A DNA stretch of 64,000 nt from Gillisia lutea (GTDB lineage Bacteria > Bacteroidota > Bacteroidia > Flavobacteriales > Flavobacteriaceae): NCBI RefSeq assembly GCF_021568705.1, contig NZ_JAKGTH010000006.1:620001-684000 (forward strand), given 5' to 3'. Below the pieces are notes generated by a model. That model saw nothing but the letters and a program-made list of their open reading frames with translations. It was not told the origin of the DNA and ran no database searches. Within the stretch, counting starts at the first letter, position 1. Every line of letters starts with the position of its first letter. Positions 26,480 to 37,251 of this stretch are shown piece after piece. The translations under genes were made by a program, and so were the position numbers.

Positions 26480-28276
26480 ATGAAGAACATACGTAACTTT
26501 TGTATTATAGCTCACATTGACCACGGGAAAAGTACCCTGGCAGACAGACTGCTGGATTTTACCGGCTCGGTAACCGATCGTGAGAAGCAAGAGCAACTAT
26601 TGGATAGTATGGATTTGGAAAGAGAACGTGGTATTACTATTAAGAGTCACGCTATCCAGATGGATTATGAATACAAGGGAGAAAAATATATTCTTAATTT
26701 AATAGACACCCCGGGACACGTAGATTTCTCTTACGAAGTTTCCAGATCTATTGCTGCCTGTGAAGGTGCTTTGCTAATTGTAGATGCTGCACAGAGCATA
26801 CAGGCACAAACTATTTCCAATCTTTATCTTGCCTTAGAAAATGATTTGGAAATTATTCCTGTACTTAACAAGGTAGATCTTCCTAGTGCAAACCCGGAAG
26901 TAGTGACCGATGATATCGTTGAACTTTTGGGTTGTGATCCTTCTGATGTAATCCCCGCAAGTGCTAAAACAGGACTTGGAATTGAAGAGATATTAACTGC
27001 CATTATTGAGCGTATACCTGCTCCGCAAGGAAAAGAAGATGCGCCTTTACGAGCTCTTATTTTTGATTCTGTTTATAATCCCTTTAGAGGAGTGGAAACC
27101 TATTTTAGGGTTATTAATGGTTCTATTAAAAAAGGCCAGAACATAAAATTCGTTGCTACCAATAAGACTTATTTCGCTGATGAAGTAGGAACCTTACGTT
27201 TAAAACAATATCCACGTCAGGAGATCAAGACTGGAGATGTAGGATATCTTATTACCGGAATAAAGGATGCCCGCGAAGTTAAAGTGGGGGATACCATTAC
27301 CGATGCCAAAAACCCTACTACCGAAGCGGTGGCAGGATTCGAAGATGTGAAACCTATGGTTTTTGCTGGTATCTATCCTGTTGATACCGAAGAATATGAA
27401 GACTTGAGATCTTCCATGGAAAAATTGCAGTTAAATGATGCTTCACTGGTCTTTGTACCGGAAAGCTCGGCTGCATTGGGATTTGGATTTAGATGTGGAT
27501 TCTTAGGAATGTTGCACCTGGAGATCATTCAGGAAAGACTGGAACGAGAATTCAATATGACCGTTATAACCACGGTTCCCAACGTTTCTTATCACGCCTA
27601 TACTCATAAAAATCCGGATGAGGTGATTCTGGTTAATAACCCATCCGATCTTCCAGAGCCTTCAAAACTGGAGCGCGTGGAAGAACCTTTTATTAAGGCG
27701 AGTATCATAACAAAATCTGATTTTGTTGGACAGGTAATGTCTTTATGTATTGAGAAACGTGGACAGATTACTAATCAAACCTATTTAACGCCCGAAAGAG
27801 TGGAATTGAATTTCGATATGCCGTTGGCCGAGATCGTATTCGATTTCTATGACAGGCTTAAAACCGTTTCTAAAGGCTACGCTTCTTTTGATTATTCACC
27901 AATAGGAATGCGGGCCTCAAAACTTGTTAAAGTTGATGTCCTGCTTAATGGAAGTGTTGTAGATGCTTTGTCGGCTTTACTTCACGTAGATAATGCTTAC
28001 GATATAGGAAAACGTATTTGTGAAAAATTGAAAGAATTGATTCCCAGACAACAATTTGATATTCCAATTCAGGCTGCTATTGGTGCAAAGGTAATTGCCA
28101 GAGAAACCGTAAAAGCACTAAGAAAAGATGTGACTGCTAAATGTTATGGGGGAGATATTTCTCGTAAACGAAAACTTTTAGAAAAGCAGAAAAAAGGGAA
28201 AAAACGTATGAGACAGGTAGGAAATGTTGAAATTCCACAGGAAGCATTTATGGCAGTTCTGAAATTAAACGACTAA
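26480..28276 (+). CDS. lepA: Elongation factor 4 (LepA), ribosome back-translocase GTPase
   Basis: The 598-residue cytoplasmic GTPase has the expected length and domain order: GTPase (1-185), domain II, EF-G-like III and V domains, and the LepA-specific C-terminal domain. G motifs are AHIDHGKST (11-19), DTPGHVDF and NKVD. The C-terminus is basic ([17 protein letters not shown]) as in the family. It acts on stalled or mistranslocated ribosomes. It stands alone on the + strand with its own promoter box and terminator. Confidence 0.97.
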   Translation: MKNIRNFCIIAHIDHGKSTLADRLLDFTGSVTDREKQEQLLDSMDLERERGITIKSHAIQMDYEYKGEKYILNLIDTPGHVDFSYEVSRSIAACEGALLIVDAAQSIQAQTISNLYLALENDLEIIPVLNKVDLPSANPEVVTDDIVELLGCDPSDVIPASAKTGLGIEEILTAIIERIPAPQGKEDAPLRALIFDSVYNPFRGVETYFRVINGSIKKGQNIKFVATNKTYFADEVGTLRLKQYPRQEIKTGDVGYLITGIKDAREVKVGDTITDAKNPTTEAVAGFEDVKPMVFAGIYPVDTEEYEDLRSSMEKLQLNDASLVFVPESSAALGFGFRCGFLGMLHLEIIQERLEREFNMTVITTVPNVSYHAYTHKNPDEVILVNNPSDLPEPSKLERVEEPFIKASIITKSDFVGQVMSLCIEKRGQITNQTYLTPERVELNFDMPLAEIVFDFYDRLKTVSKGYASFDYSPIGMRASKLVKVDVLLNGSVVDALSALLHVDNAYDIGKRICEKLKELIPRQQFDIPIQAAIGAKVIARETVKALRKDVTAKCYGGDISRKRKLLEKQKKGKKRMRQVGNVEIPQEAFMAVLKLND

Positions 28277-28298
28277 AAATCCTTATCTATTAATTTAT

Positions 28299-28328
28299 AA
28301 AAGGGATCGTATAAATACGGTCCCTTTT
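28299..28328. terminator. Bidirectional terminator between lepA and antiporter
   Basis: A 13-bp stem (AAAAGGGATCGTA with TACGGTCCCTTTT, one G-T pair) encloses a TAAA loop, with T-rich ends on both strands, between convergent genes. Confidence 0.88.
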
Positions 28329-28337
28329 ATGTTTCTC

Positions 28338-30362
28338 TTAGGTATAAGCCACAATTTTAGTACCTCTGCTTCTGCTATTTTGCAATTCCTGATAAATTTG
28401 CTTTAAATCTAAATGATAATTTAACGTGCTGTTTCTGGATATTACCAGCATTACAAGGTCTTCAGGATTTAATTCATCGTAATAAGTTTTGTCGCTATTA
28501 GAAGTATTTACAATAAAACTTATTTCTGCAGATAAATTAAGTGCCCTCAGTTTAGATTTTACAGCCTCTTTAACTAACGAATTGCATACCATTACAACCG
28601 GAACGCTCAATTCTCGTGAGAGTTTTTGCATCTTCTTAATCCATAGCTCAAAACCAGTATCATTTTCAGCTTCCGTAGCTACCTTTATCAAAAGTCTGGA
28701 ATGAGTAGACCAAGGTTTTACAGCATCGCATATAAGCACGGTTTTATTCGTCCTTTTAATTATGCTATTTATCTTTTCATCTTCCGTATTTCCTGACTGA
28801 TGTTGAAGGCTGGGCCAACCAAGAATGAGCATATCAGCAAGCAATTCTTTTGATTTTAAGGCAATTCCTGTTGCTATATTGGTATTGATGATAGAGGTAA
28901 TGTCTACTTTGGTCTCGGTCGAATTTCCTATTGTCACATATTCCTCCAGCTTTTGCCTTCCGGATGCGATATTCAGTTCGGCCTGCTCATCATTAGGAAC
29001 TACATAAAGAATAGAAATTGGCAAATGAGAAGCCTTATCTTTTATAAGTATTGCAAACTCCAGCAATCTATCAAAATTCTGAATATTAGCCAGCGGCAAT
29101 AAAATACTTTCTTCTTTAAACGATGAAAGTTTTTCCGGGAATTCATTATTCAAAGTATCTGGTAAATTTATTAGCTTATTAGCGGCATTCTCTGTGGTTA
29201 TACTAGCTATTATTGAGGTAATCAGCACTAAAATAATCGTTCCGTTCAAAATATTCACATCGATGATCCCGGCGTTATAGCCTACTAAAATTACCGCTAA
29301 AGTAGCTGCAGCATGCCCGGTACTAAGTCCGAAGATCAATTTACGTTGCAAAGAGCTGTAATGGAATATACGCTGCGTGGCGAAAGCAGCAAGCCATTTT
29401 CCTGTGACAGCCACCACACACAAACATAGAGCAATAAATAACGCCGAATAGCCGCTAAATATCAGCCTTATATCAACGAGCATTCCTACACTTATCAAAA
29501 AAAAGGGAATAAACAGCGAGTTTCCCATAAATTCGATTCTATTCATTAAAGCAGAGGTATGAGGTATTAACCTGTTCAATGCTAGGCCAGCTAAAAATGC
29601 TCCAATGATATCTTCTACTCCTGCCAGTTCAGCTAAAAAAGCGGCCAGAAACACTACTGTTAATACAAATATATAATGTGAGTGCTTTTCCTTTTCCATA
29701 TTTGTAAAGAACCATTTGGCAATCTTGGGTACCAGCAGGAACATGATACCTCCAAAAACTATTAAAGAGATCAATAATTTCGCCCAGAAAAACAGGGTTA
29801 GACCGCCTTGAGCATTTCCCATTATTACCGCAAGCAGTATAAGCACTGTGGTATCGGTGAGTATGGTGCCACCAACTGTAATGGCTACCGCCTCGTTTTT
29901 TGATATTCCTAATTTGCTAACAATAGGGTAGGCAAGCAGGGTATGTGTAGCAAACATACTGGCTGTTAAAAGACTTGCGTTAAAATTATAAGCTAAGACA
30001 TAATAGCAAACAGGAAAACCTATTGTAAGAGGTAAGATAAAAGTTAAAAAACCAAACATATAACTCTTATGCCTGTTCGCTTTAAACTGATTGATATCCA
30101 AATCCAGGCCGGCAATAAACATAATATAGAGCAACCCAATTTTAGAGAAAAGTACTATGGCGGCATTTTTTTCAAGAATTCCCAAACCAAAAGGGCCTAT
30201 AACAATTCCGGAGATTATAAGCACCACAATTCCAGGCACTTTTAAGCGCCTGAAAATTATGGGAGACAAAAGAATAATGAGTAAAATTAATGAAAAAACA
30301 AGCACCGGATTTTCAAAAGGCAACTTGAATTCATGGACAATATCTTGAAAATAATCCCCCAT
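28338..30362 (-). CDS. CPA2-family cation:proton antiporter with C-terminal soluble domain
   Basis: The 674-residue protein has about 12 transmembrane helices in residues 15-385 and motifs of the Kef/NapA group (RLKVPGIVVLIISGIVIGPFG, then LAELAGVEDIIGAFLAGLALNR). A cytoplasmic region follows at 400-674 with two Usp-like halves (ILILPLANIQNFDRLLEFA-type opening, then LLIKVATEAENDTGFELW). It exchanges Na+ or K+ for H+ across the inner membrane. There is no TrkA-N nucleotide-binding domain here, unlike the next gene. Ion choice cannot be read. Confidence 0.85.
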   Translation of the reverse strand: MGDYFQDIVHEFKLPFENPVLVFSLILLIILLSPIIFRRLKVPGIVVLIISGIVIGPFGLGILEKNAAIVLFSKIGLLYIMFIAGLDLDINQFKANRHKSYMFGFLTFILPLTIGFPVCYYVLAYNFNASLLTASMFATHTLLAYPIVSKLGISKNEAVAITVGGTILTDTTVLILLAVIMGNAQGGLTLFFWAKLLISLIVFGGIMFLLVPKIAKWFFTNMEKEKHSHYIFVLTVVFLAAFLAELAGVEDIIGAFLAGLALNRLIPHTSALMNRIEFMGNSLFIPFFLISVGMLVDIRLIFSGYSALFIALCLCVVAVTGKWLAAFATQRIFHYSSLQRKLIFGLSTGHAAATLAVILVGYNAGIIDVNILNGTIILVLITSIIASITTENAANKLINLPDTLNNEFPEKLSSFKEESILLPLANIQNFDRLLEFAILIKDKASHLPISILYVVPNDEQAELNIASGRQKLEEYVTIGNSTETKVDITSIINTNIATGIALKSKELLADMLILGWPSLQHQSGNTEDEKINSIIKRTNKTVLICDAVKPWSTHSRLLIKVATEAENDTGFELWIKKMQKLSRELSVPVVMVCNSLVKEAVKSKLRALNLSAEISFIVNTSNSDKTYYDELNPEDLVMLVISRNSTLNYHLDLKQIYQELQNSRSRGTKIVAYT

Positions 30363-30561
30363 CGTTGAAGCTAGCTATATTTATTAAATTAGGGTTTTAA
30401 TTTTCCTAATACATCTCCAAAGAAAGCACATTTTTTAATTGCTTTTTCAGCTGCTCTCAAGATTTTTTTAGTTTCTAACTAGCACTAAAATAGGTGCTTA
30501 TTAGCTATATGCAGAAATAAGTATCGGCCAAACAGCCCTTGGTTTATATAAGTGTTATCTA

Positions 30562-32433
30562 TTAATCTTCATCAACTGCATCTTCATAATTATCATTCTC
30601 TGCCTGGTCTTCTTCTTTCTGAATTTGTTTCCCCAGATATACCAGCAAATATCCTTCTTCAATTTCCACTTCTGAACTATGTGAAGGGATTATTTTTAGA
30701 TCTCCCTCCACATCTTTCACAAATAAAGGAACGATCTCGGCATCGGTCTTGGATATTTCTATTAGACCTTCATAGTGTTCCTGGCTATTTAAAAGTATTT
30801 CATGAATGGTTGGATACCTTCTGGCAACCTCTGTAAGCTTAATATAGTCGTCTGTATGCGAGAACAAACCTTCTTCAGGGTTTCTTTCGGGATCGTTCAT
30901 TTCATCGGCAGATATTACTCTAAAAGATCCTCTTTCTCCAAACTGTTTTTTGAATTTTGAAATAGCAGTTTTATTTATATCACTGTTTCCAGTAATTGCC
31001 ATTAAATATCCTATATCATTCAATTCAATATTATTTAAAAGATCATCGGCATAGACACTTCCTTCAATAGCATCTATTCCTAAGGCTCTTGCTTTCCTTA
31101 CATTATCGCCGTTATTATCTACTAACACAACGTGTCGTTTATTATCATGAAGGTATTTCGCAATAATTCTAGAAATAGAAGATGCGCCAATAATTAAGAT
31201 TCCTTCAGAATTTTTAATGAACACTCCCACCAGTTTAGCAAATAACCTGGCAGTTGTAGCATTTAATAACACCGAGCAAAGTACTATCATAAATACCAGT
31301 GGCGTAATATACTCCGCTCCTTCAATACCTTCCTGTACCAACTTTAAACCAAATAGAGATGCAATACCGGCTGCTACTATCCCTCGTGGGCCAACCCAGC
31401 TTACAAATGCTACTTCATTTATTTTCAACCCTGAACCAATCGAGCTTAATATCACTCCTATTGGTCTTACCACAAGCACTACTATTCCAAATAGAATTAG
31501 AGATTTCCAGTTAAAAATAAGAAGCAATTCTTCCAGTTCAATATTAGCTGATAGTAGGATAAAAAGAATAGAGATTAAAAGTACACTTAAAGATTCTTTG
31601 AAGTATAAAAGCTCTTTTAGGTTAGGTAGTTTTTTATTTCCCATTACCATTCCCATTACCACAACGGCTAAAAGTCCGCTTTCATGGGCAAACTGATCTG
31701 CCAGCACAAATACTCCCAATACGGTAGCTAACGTAAATACATTCAGTAAATAGTGAGGAATTATATGTTTTTTTATTAGAAAAGCTAAAATGTTGGCAAA
31801 AGTGAATCCGAAGGTGAATCCAAAAAGAAGGATCTTTCCAAATTCTATTAATGCGGTTTGTGTAAAATCCTGTCCACCTTCAACACGAATAAACTCATAA
31901 ACCAATACGGCTATAAGGGCTCCAATAGGATCTATTAATATTCCTTCCCATTTAAGGATGGACGAAATATGTTTCTTTAAAGGAATATTTCTTAGAATAG
32001 GGGAGATTACGGTAGGTCCCGTTACTATTATCAATGAAGAAAACAAGAAGGAGATCTGCCAGCTAAAGCCATATATGAGATGTGCCGCCAGGCCGGCTCC
32101 AAAAAATGTCACTATTACTCCAACACTAATCAATTTCAAAATCACGGGACCCACATTTCCAATTTCACTTTTTCTAAGAGTAAGTCCACCTTCAAAAAGA
32201 ATGATAGAAATAGAGAGTGAAACAAAGTAGAAAAGACTTTCCCCAGGAAACAGTCCTTCAGTACCATTCCAAATGGGCTCCATCCACTTGGTTCCATCTT
32301 CTGAAATAAGTGTAGAAATAGGACCAACAAAAAGACCAATTAAAATTAGCGGAAGAATTGCCGGTGTTTTGGTTTTCCAAGCTACCCATTGTGCTAATAT
32401 TCCTAATATTATTAAGCCTGCTAACTCTAACAT
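30562..32433 (-). CDS. CPA1-family Na+(K+)/H+ antiporter with RCK (TrkA-N) domain
   Basis: This 623-residue protein has 12-13 transmembrane helices (5-390) with NhaP-type motifs (LFEGGLTLRKSEIG, TGPTVISPIL, WEGILIDPIGAL, GPRGIVAAGIASL). A Rossmann RCK/TrkA-N domain (about 395-510) begins ILIIGASSISRIIAKYL. A TrkA-C-like segment and a strongly acidic tail end the protein. The RCK domain suggests gating by NAD(H) or another nucleotide. It sits 199 bp upstream of the CPA2 antiporter on the same strand. A shared role in salt and pH homeostasis is likely in a marine bacterium. Confidence 0.87.
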   Translation of the reverse strand: MLELAGLIILGILAQWVAWKTKTPAILPLILIGLFVGPISTLISEDGTKWMEPIWNGTEGLFPGESLFYFVSLSISIILFEGGLTLRKSEIGNVGPVILKLISVGVIVTFFGAGLAAHLIYGFSWQISFLFSSLIIVTGPTVISPILRNIPLKKHISSILKWEGILIDPIGALIAVLVYEFIRVEGGQDFTQTALIEFGKILLFGFTFGFTFANILAFLIKKHIIPHYLLNVFTLATVLGVFVLADQFAHESGLLAVVVMGMVMGNKKLPNLKELLYFKESLSVLLISILFILLSANIELEELLLIFNWKSLILFGIVVLVVRPIGVILSSIGSGLKINEVAFVSWVGPRGIVAAGIASLFGLKLVQEGIEGAEYITPLVFMIVLCSVLLNATTARLFAKLVGVFIKNSEGILIIGASSISRIIAKYLHDNKRHVVLVDNNGDNVRKARALGIDAIEGSVYADDLLNNIELNDIGYLMAITGNSDINKTAISKFKKQFGERGSFRVISADEMNDPERNPEEGLFSHTDDYIKLTEVARRYPTIHEILLNSQEHYEGLIEISKTDAEIVPLFVKDVEGDLKIIPSHSSEVEIEEGYLLVYLGKQIQKEEDQAENDNYEDAVDED

Positions 32434-32714
32434 TCTGTATTATTTTAATTTATGTTTTGAAACTATATATGCCGGTATGGCTTTAAAAATAGTGTTAATT
32501 ATTTAACTACGCCTAATTCCACCAAAAATGAAGTTATTTCTTAAGATAAATTTCATTTTAAGCAGGCGTTTTTTTAGAATTGGCTAAGTACTTAAAAAAA
32601 ATGATTGCCATTTCAGGACAATAATCAAATCTTTGTTAAAAAGATGAAAATAAAAAGCAGAGAATTTAAGCATGTTTTGAGGTTTTAGTACTTTGCAGTT
32701 CAAATTGCACGATT

Positions 32715-33578
32715 ATGAAATTATACCCAATAGAGGCGGGAAATTTCAAACTGGATGGTGGCGCTATGTTTGGCGTGGTACCAAAATCCCTTTGGAATAG
32801 AACAAATCCTGCCGATCAAAATAACATGATTGATATTGCTGCGCGCTGTTTGTTAATTGAAGATGGTGATCGTCTTACTTTAATCGACACAGGAATGGGA
32901 GATAAGCAAAGTGAAAAATTCTTTGGATATTATTATCCTTGGGGAGAGCATTCCCTTGACAGATCTCTTAAGCAACATGGATTTCACAGAGATGATATTA
33001 CCGATGTATTTATGACGCATCTACATTTCGACCATTGCGGGGGAAGCATCCAGTGGAATAAGGACAGGACAGGTTATGAACCGGCCTTTAAAAACGCTAA
33101 ATTCTGGAGCAATAAAGATCACTGGTTGTGGGCCACCCAGCCAAACGCAAGAGAAAAGGCCTCTTTTTTAGAAGAAAACATCCTTCCTATAGAACAAAGT
33201 GGTCAGCTGAATTTTATAGATAGAAAACCTTCTCAAAAATTCTTAAAGTCTGAAGAGATGGATTTTGGAGTACTTTTTGTAGATGGACATACCGATAAAC
33301 AAATGATCCCTCATATTGAATATAAAGGGAAAACCCTGGTTTTTATGGCCGATTTACTGGCTACAGCCGGTCATGTCCCTCTTCCATATGTTATGGGGTT
33401 CGATACAAGACCCTTGCTTACATTAGATGAGAAGGAAGCGTTTTTAAATACCGCTGCCGATAAGGAATATTATTTATTCCTGGAGCACGATGCACATAAT
33501 GAGATTATTACCGTTCAACACACCGAAAAAGGGGTGCGTTTGGACAAGACTTTTACTTTTAACGAACTTTTTAATTAA
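32715..33578 (+). CDS. MBL-fold metallo-hydrolase
   Basis: The 287-residue cytoplasmic protein carries THLHFDHCGG (101-110), giving His102, His104, Asp106 and His107 as the HxHxDH zinc site. FVDGHTDKQ and LEHDAH supply the later ligands. This resembles the AttM/N-acyl homoserine lactonase-like subgroup, but many members hydrolyse other esters, lactones or phosphate compounds, so no substrate is named. It starts an operon with the S8 protease (7 bp) and the M1 peptidase (3 bp). A near-consensus TACTTTG lies about 20 bp before the start codon. Confidence 0.85.
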   Translation: MKLYPIEAGNFKLDGGAMFGVVPKSLWNRTNPADQNNMIDIAARCLLIEDGDRLTLIDTGMGDKQSEKFFGYYYPWGEHSLDRSLKQHGFHRDDITDVFMTHLHFDHCGGSIQWNKDRTGYEPAFKNAKFWSNKDHWLWATQPNAREKASFLEENILPIEQSGQLNFIDRKPSQKFLKSEEMDFGVLFVDGHTDKQMIPHIEYKGKTLVFMADLLATAGHVPLPYVMGFDTRPLLTLDEKEAFLNTAADKEYYLFLEHDAHNEIITVQHTEKGVRLDKTFTFNELFN

Positions 33579-33585
33579 AATTTAA

Positions 33586-35265
33586 ATGAAAATACCAGTT
33601 TTCAAGCCCCTATTAATAGCTGGCTTAACCCTTACAATTGCCGGATGTAGCAGTACTTCACCTGCATTAGTTTCTACTCCTATTGAAAATATAGACCAAC
33701 TTCCTTTAAAAGTGATGCCTCTTACCGATGCACAACTTAAAGACTGGAATGAGGCCGATTTACTTTTAGACACTATTCCGGGAATGAGTGTAAAAAGAGC
33801 TTATAATGAGATCATCAAAACCCGCAAAGGTGCAACTGTTATTGTAGGAGTTGTTGATAGTGGGGTAGATATCACGCATGAAGACTTAAGAAGTGTTGTT
33901 TGGATCAACAAAAATGAAATTCCCAACAATGGCAAAGATGATGACAACAATGGGTATATAGATGATATTCATGGATGGAATTTCTTAGGGGATGCCGTAG
34001 AAGAAAACTTAGAATATGTTAGAATCTACCGCGATCTTAAACCTAAATATGAAGGGAAATCCTCTAGTTCTGTTAGTACTGCAAATGGGGAAGAATTTGC
34101 TCTTTATCAAAAAGTGAAAGCTGAATTTGAAAAGGAGTTTACAGAATCTGAGCAAACCAAAGTTCAGTATACAAGTATAAAAGCGCAGCTTACAGAAGCA
34201 CATGAAGCAGTTTCTAAAAAACTGGGAAAAGAGGATTATACCAAAGAAGAGTTGGCAAAAATGGAAGTTTCAGATAACATCATGGGCCAGTATAAAGTTA
34301 TGCTGACACAAATTCAGCAAAATGTAGATGAAAACATTCCTGAGGCTTTAAAGCAATTAGACGGTGCTATCGAGTATTTTGATAACAGGTTGAAATACAA
34401 TTTCAATACCGAACTTAATGCCCGAGCCATAGTAGGAGATAACCCAGACGATATTACCGATACTAAATATGGTAACAACGATGTAACCGGACCTACCGAA
34501 GACAAAGAAGATATTAAGCATGGAACTCACGTTGCCGGTATTATTGCTGCAAAACGCAATAATAACATAGGTTTAAACGGGGTTGCTAACAATGTTGAAA
34601 TCATGGCTCTTAGAGCTGTCCCAGATGGAGATGAATATGATAAAGATATCGCCTTGGCAATACGCTATGCAGTAGACAATGGGGCAAAGGTTATAAACAC
34701 CAGCTTCGGGAAATATTATTCTACCCATCCGGAATGGGTGATAGATGCTATTAAATATGCAGCTAAAAAAGATGTTCTTATTGTAAATGCAGCCGGAAAT
34801 GAAAGTTTGGATCTGGAAACAAACCAGGTATATCCTAACGACCAGTCATCAGAAGCACCTTTAGAAGTTGCCGATAACTTTTTAACCGTAGGAGCCTTGA
34901 ATTATAGTTATGGTTCAGGATTAGTGGCAAGCTTTTCAAACTACGGAAAGACCAATGTAGATGTTTTTGCACCGGGAACTAAAATCTGGTCTACAACACC
35001 TAACAATACTTACGAATATTTACAGGGAACTTCTATGGCTTCTCCGGAAGTTGCAGGAATTGCAGCCATGATTAGATCGTTCTATCCAAAACTTTCAGCT
35101 AAAGAAGTAAAGCAAATTATTATGGATAGTGGTCTTTCTACAACAGCATCAGTAGTAGTGGGAGAAGAAAAAGCTACCAAAAAATTTACCGACCTTTCGG
35201 TATCAGGAAAAATGGCAAACTTGTACAACGCCCTTATTTTAGCCGATAAAGTTTCTAAAAGATAA
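33586..35265 (+). CDS. S8 subtilisin-like serine protease, lipoprotein
   Basis: The 559-residue protein has lipobox TIAGC (Cys21). The catalytic triad is Asp91 (VGVVDSGVD), His312 (HGTHVAGI) and Ser483 (GTSMASPEVAG). Asp and His are 221 residues apart, compared with a few tens in classical subtilisins. The insertion (about 125-290) is rich in Glu, Lys and Gln and looks largely helical or coiled coil. It degrades proteins in the envelope or at the surface. It is translated 7 bp after the MBL gene and 3 bp before the M1 peptidase, suggesting joint protein turnover. Confidence 0.92.
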   Translation: MKIPVFKPLLIAGLTLTIAGCSSTSPALVSTPIENIDQLPLKVMPLTDAQLKDWNEADLLLDTIPGMSVKRAYNEIIKTRKGATVIVGVVDSGVDITHEDLRSVVWINKNEIPNNGKDDDNNGYIDDIHGWNFLGDAVEENLEYVRIYRDLKPKYEGKSSSSVSTANGEEFALYQKVKAEFEKEFTESEQTKVQYTSIKAQLTEAHEAVSKKLGKEDYTKEELAKMEVSDNIMGQYKVMLTQIQQNVDENIPEALKQLDGAIEYFDNRLKYNFNTELNARAIVGDNPDDITDTKYGNNDVTGPTEDKEDIKHGTHVAGIIAAKRNNNIGLNGVANNVEIMALRAVPDGDEYDKDIALAIRYAVDNGAKVINTSFGKYYSTHPEWVIDAIKYAAKKDVLIVNAAGNESLDLETNQVYPNDQSSEAPLEVADNFLTVGALNYSYGSGLVASFSNYGKTNVDVFAPGTKIWSTTPNNTYEYLQGTSMASPEVAGIAAMIRSFYPKLSAKEVKQIIMDSGLSTTASVVVGEEKATKKFTDLSVSGKMANLYNALILADKVSKR

Positions 35266-35268
35266 ATT

Positions 35269-37155
35269 ATGAAGAAAATACTATTAAGCCTTTCAATACT
35301 TACCAGCTTTTGGGCAAGTGCTCAAAATAATACTACTTACTGGCAACAGCATGTAGATTATAAGATGGATATTAACATGAATGTTGATAACTTTCAATAT
35401 ACTGGAAATCAAGAATTAAAGTACACAAATAATTCACCTGATACCCTAAATCAAGTATTTTATCATATGTTCTTCAATGCTTTTCAACCGGGAAGCGAGA
35501 TGGATATGCGTTTGCAAAGCATTGCCGATCCTGATGGTAGAATGGTAAATAATCTTGGTACCAAAGAAGAGCCTAAATATGAGAGTAGAATAAGCAAACT
35601 TCAACCTAATGAAATTGGATATTTACGTGTTTCAACTTTAACTCAGGACGGACAAGAAGTTCAGTTTAAAGAAGAAGGAACAGTTTTACACGTAAGTTTA
35701 GCTGAACCTTTAGCTCCAGGGAAATCGACTACGTTAAAAATGGAATTCAAAGGACAAGTGCCAGTTCAAATCCGTCGTTCAGGAAGAAATAATGCTGATG
35801 GAGTTGCGCTTTCCATGACCCAATGGTATCCTAAATTAGCTGAATATGACTTTGAAGGTTGGCATGCCGACCCGTATATAGCCAGAGAATTTTTCGGTGT
35901 TTGGGGAAATTTCGATGTGAATATCACTATCGATAAAGATTATATCATTGGAGGAACCGGAGTATTGCAAAATGCCGATGAGATTGGGTATGGGTATGAA
36001 AAAGAAGGAACCAAGGTAAAACGTAAGAAAGGAAAGACCCTTACATGGAATTTCAAAGCCAATAATGTTCACGATTTTGCATGGGCTGCCGATCCTGAAT
36101 ATATTCACGATTCTATGGAAACTGCCAGCGGTGTAACCCTACATTTCTTATATAAAAATGACCCTAAGGTTAAAGAAAACTGGAAAAAGATCCAGCCGGA
36201 AACTGCTAAAGTCTTAGAGTATTTCAACACCCATATTGGACAATATCCATGGAAACAATATTCTATTATTCAAGGTGGAGATGGTGGAATGGAATATGCT
36301 AATTGTACCTTAATTACCGGAGGAGAAGATTTTAATAGCTTGATGGGAACTACAGTTCACGAATTTGCACATTCATGGTTCCAACAGTTATTAGGTACTA
36401 ACGAATCTCAATATCCTTGGATGGATGAAGGCTTTACAAGTTATATATCAGGAATGGCCCGTGAGAGTTTAGCAGGAAAAGAAAGTGTAAATCCATTTGC
36501 GGGGAGCTATAGAGGTTATAATTATTTGGTACAATCTGGAAAAGAACAGCCAATGTCTACTCATGGAGATAGATATGAGTATAATATGGCATATTCTATT
36601 GCCTCTTATACGAAAGGAAGTATTTTTCTTTCTCAGTTAGGTTACATCATTGGAAAAGAGAATTTACAAAAGACCTTAAATCGTTATTATGATGAATGGA
36701 AGTTTAAACATCCGGCACCAAACGATTTTATTAGAGTAGCTGAAAAGGTTTCGGGAGCAGAGCTTAGCTGGTATTTAAACGATTGGACAAATACTACCAA
36801 CACTATCGATTATGCTATTAAAGAAGTAGCTGAAAAAGATGCTTCAACGGAAGTTACTTTAGAGCGTATTGGACTAATGCCAATGCCTTTGGAGATCACA
36901 GTAAGTTATACCGATGGTAGCGAAGAGAATATTTACATTCCTCTAAAAATGATGCTATGGGAAAAACCTACTGCAGAAAATGAGGCTAGAACCGTCGCTA
37001 AGGACTGGGCTTGGGCCAGTAAGAACTACAAATTAACACTTAATAAACCTAAGGCTGATATCTCTAAAATAGAAATAGACAACACTGGGTTAATGGCAGA
37101 TATTAACCGAGAAAATAACGTTTTTAAAGCTACAACTACTGCTGAAGGTGAGTAG
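35269..37155 (+). CDS. M1-family zinc aminopeptidase, secreted
   Basis: The 628-residue protein has a signal peptide (WASAQ). A beta-rich N-terminal domain and a gluzincin domain follow. The zinc site is HEFAH (364-368) with Glu387 in WMDEGF, and GGMEY stands in for the GAMEN motif that holds the peptide amino end. A C-terminal beta-sandwich follows. It removes N-terminal residues from peptides and would act on products of the S8 protease encoded just upstream. The gene ends the operon; a strong terminator follows at 37190. Confidence 0.93.
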   Translation: MKKILLSLSILTSFWASAQNNTTYWQQHVDYKMDINMNVDNFQYTGNQELKYTNNSPDTLNQVFYHMFFNAFQPGSEMDMRLQSIADPDGRMVNNLGTKEEPKYESRISKLQPNEIGYLRVSTLTQDGQEVQFKEEGTVLHVSLAEPLAPGKSTTLKMEFKGQVPVQIRRSGRNNADGVALSMTQWYPKLAEYDFEGWHADPYIAREFFGVWGNFDVNITIDKDYIIGGTGVLQNADEIGYGYEKEGTKVKRKKGKTLTWNFKANNVHDFAWAADPEYIHDSMETASGVTLHFLYKNDPKVKENWKKIQPETAKVLEYFNTHIGQYPWKQYSIIQGGDGGMEYANCTLITGGEDFNSLMGTTVHEFAHSWFQQLLGTNESQYPWMDEGFTSYISGMARESLAGKESVNPFAGSYRGYNYLVQSGKEQPMSTHGDRYEYNMAYSIASYTKGSIFLSQLGYIIGKENLQKTLNRYYDEWKFKHPAPNDFIRVAEKVSGAELSWYLNDWTNTTNTIDYAIKEVAEKDASTEVTLERIGLMPMPLEITVSYTDGSEENIYIPLKMMLWEKPTAENEARTVAKDWAWASKNYKLTLNKPKADISKIEIDNTGLMADINRENNVFKATTTAEGE

Positions 37156-37189
37156 ATCTTCTTAGTAATTGTATTCTTTTAAAGAAAAG

Positions 37190-37226
37190 AAAATCCGTTT
37201 TGGGACTTCCCGAAGCGGATTTTTTT
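37190..37226 (+). terminator. Rho-independent terminator after the peptidase operon
   Basis: A long hairpin, AAAATCCGTTTTGGGA with TCCCGAAGCGGATTTT around a CT loop, is followed by a T-run. Two G-T pairs occur within a 16-bp stem. Confidence 0.88.
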
Positions 37227-37251
37227 AATTTAGCCACTTCAATAATAAATA

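Noticed and set aside
31217-31696. 159-codon open frame on the + strand inside the CPA1 antiporter gene
   Set aside because: It is antisense to transmembrane helices of a conserved protein; the Thr/Ser/Asn-rich translation has no domain.
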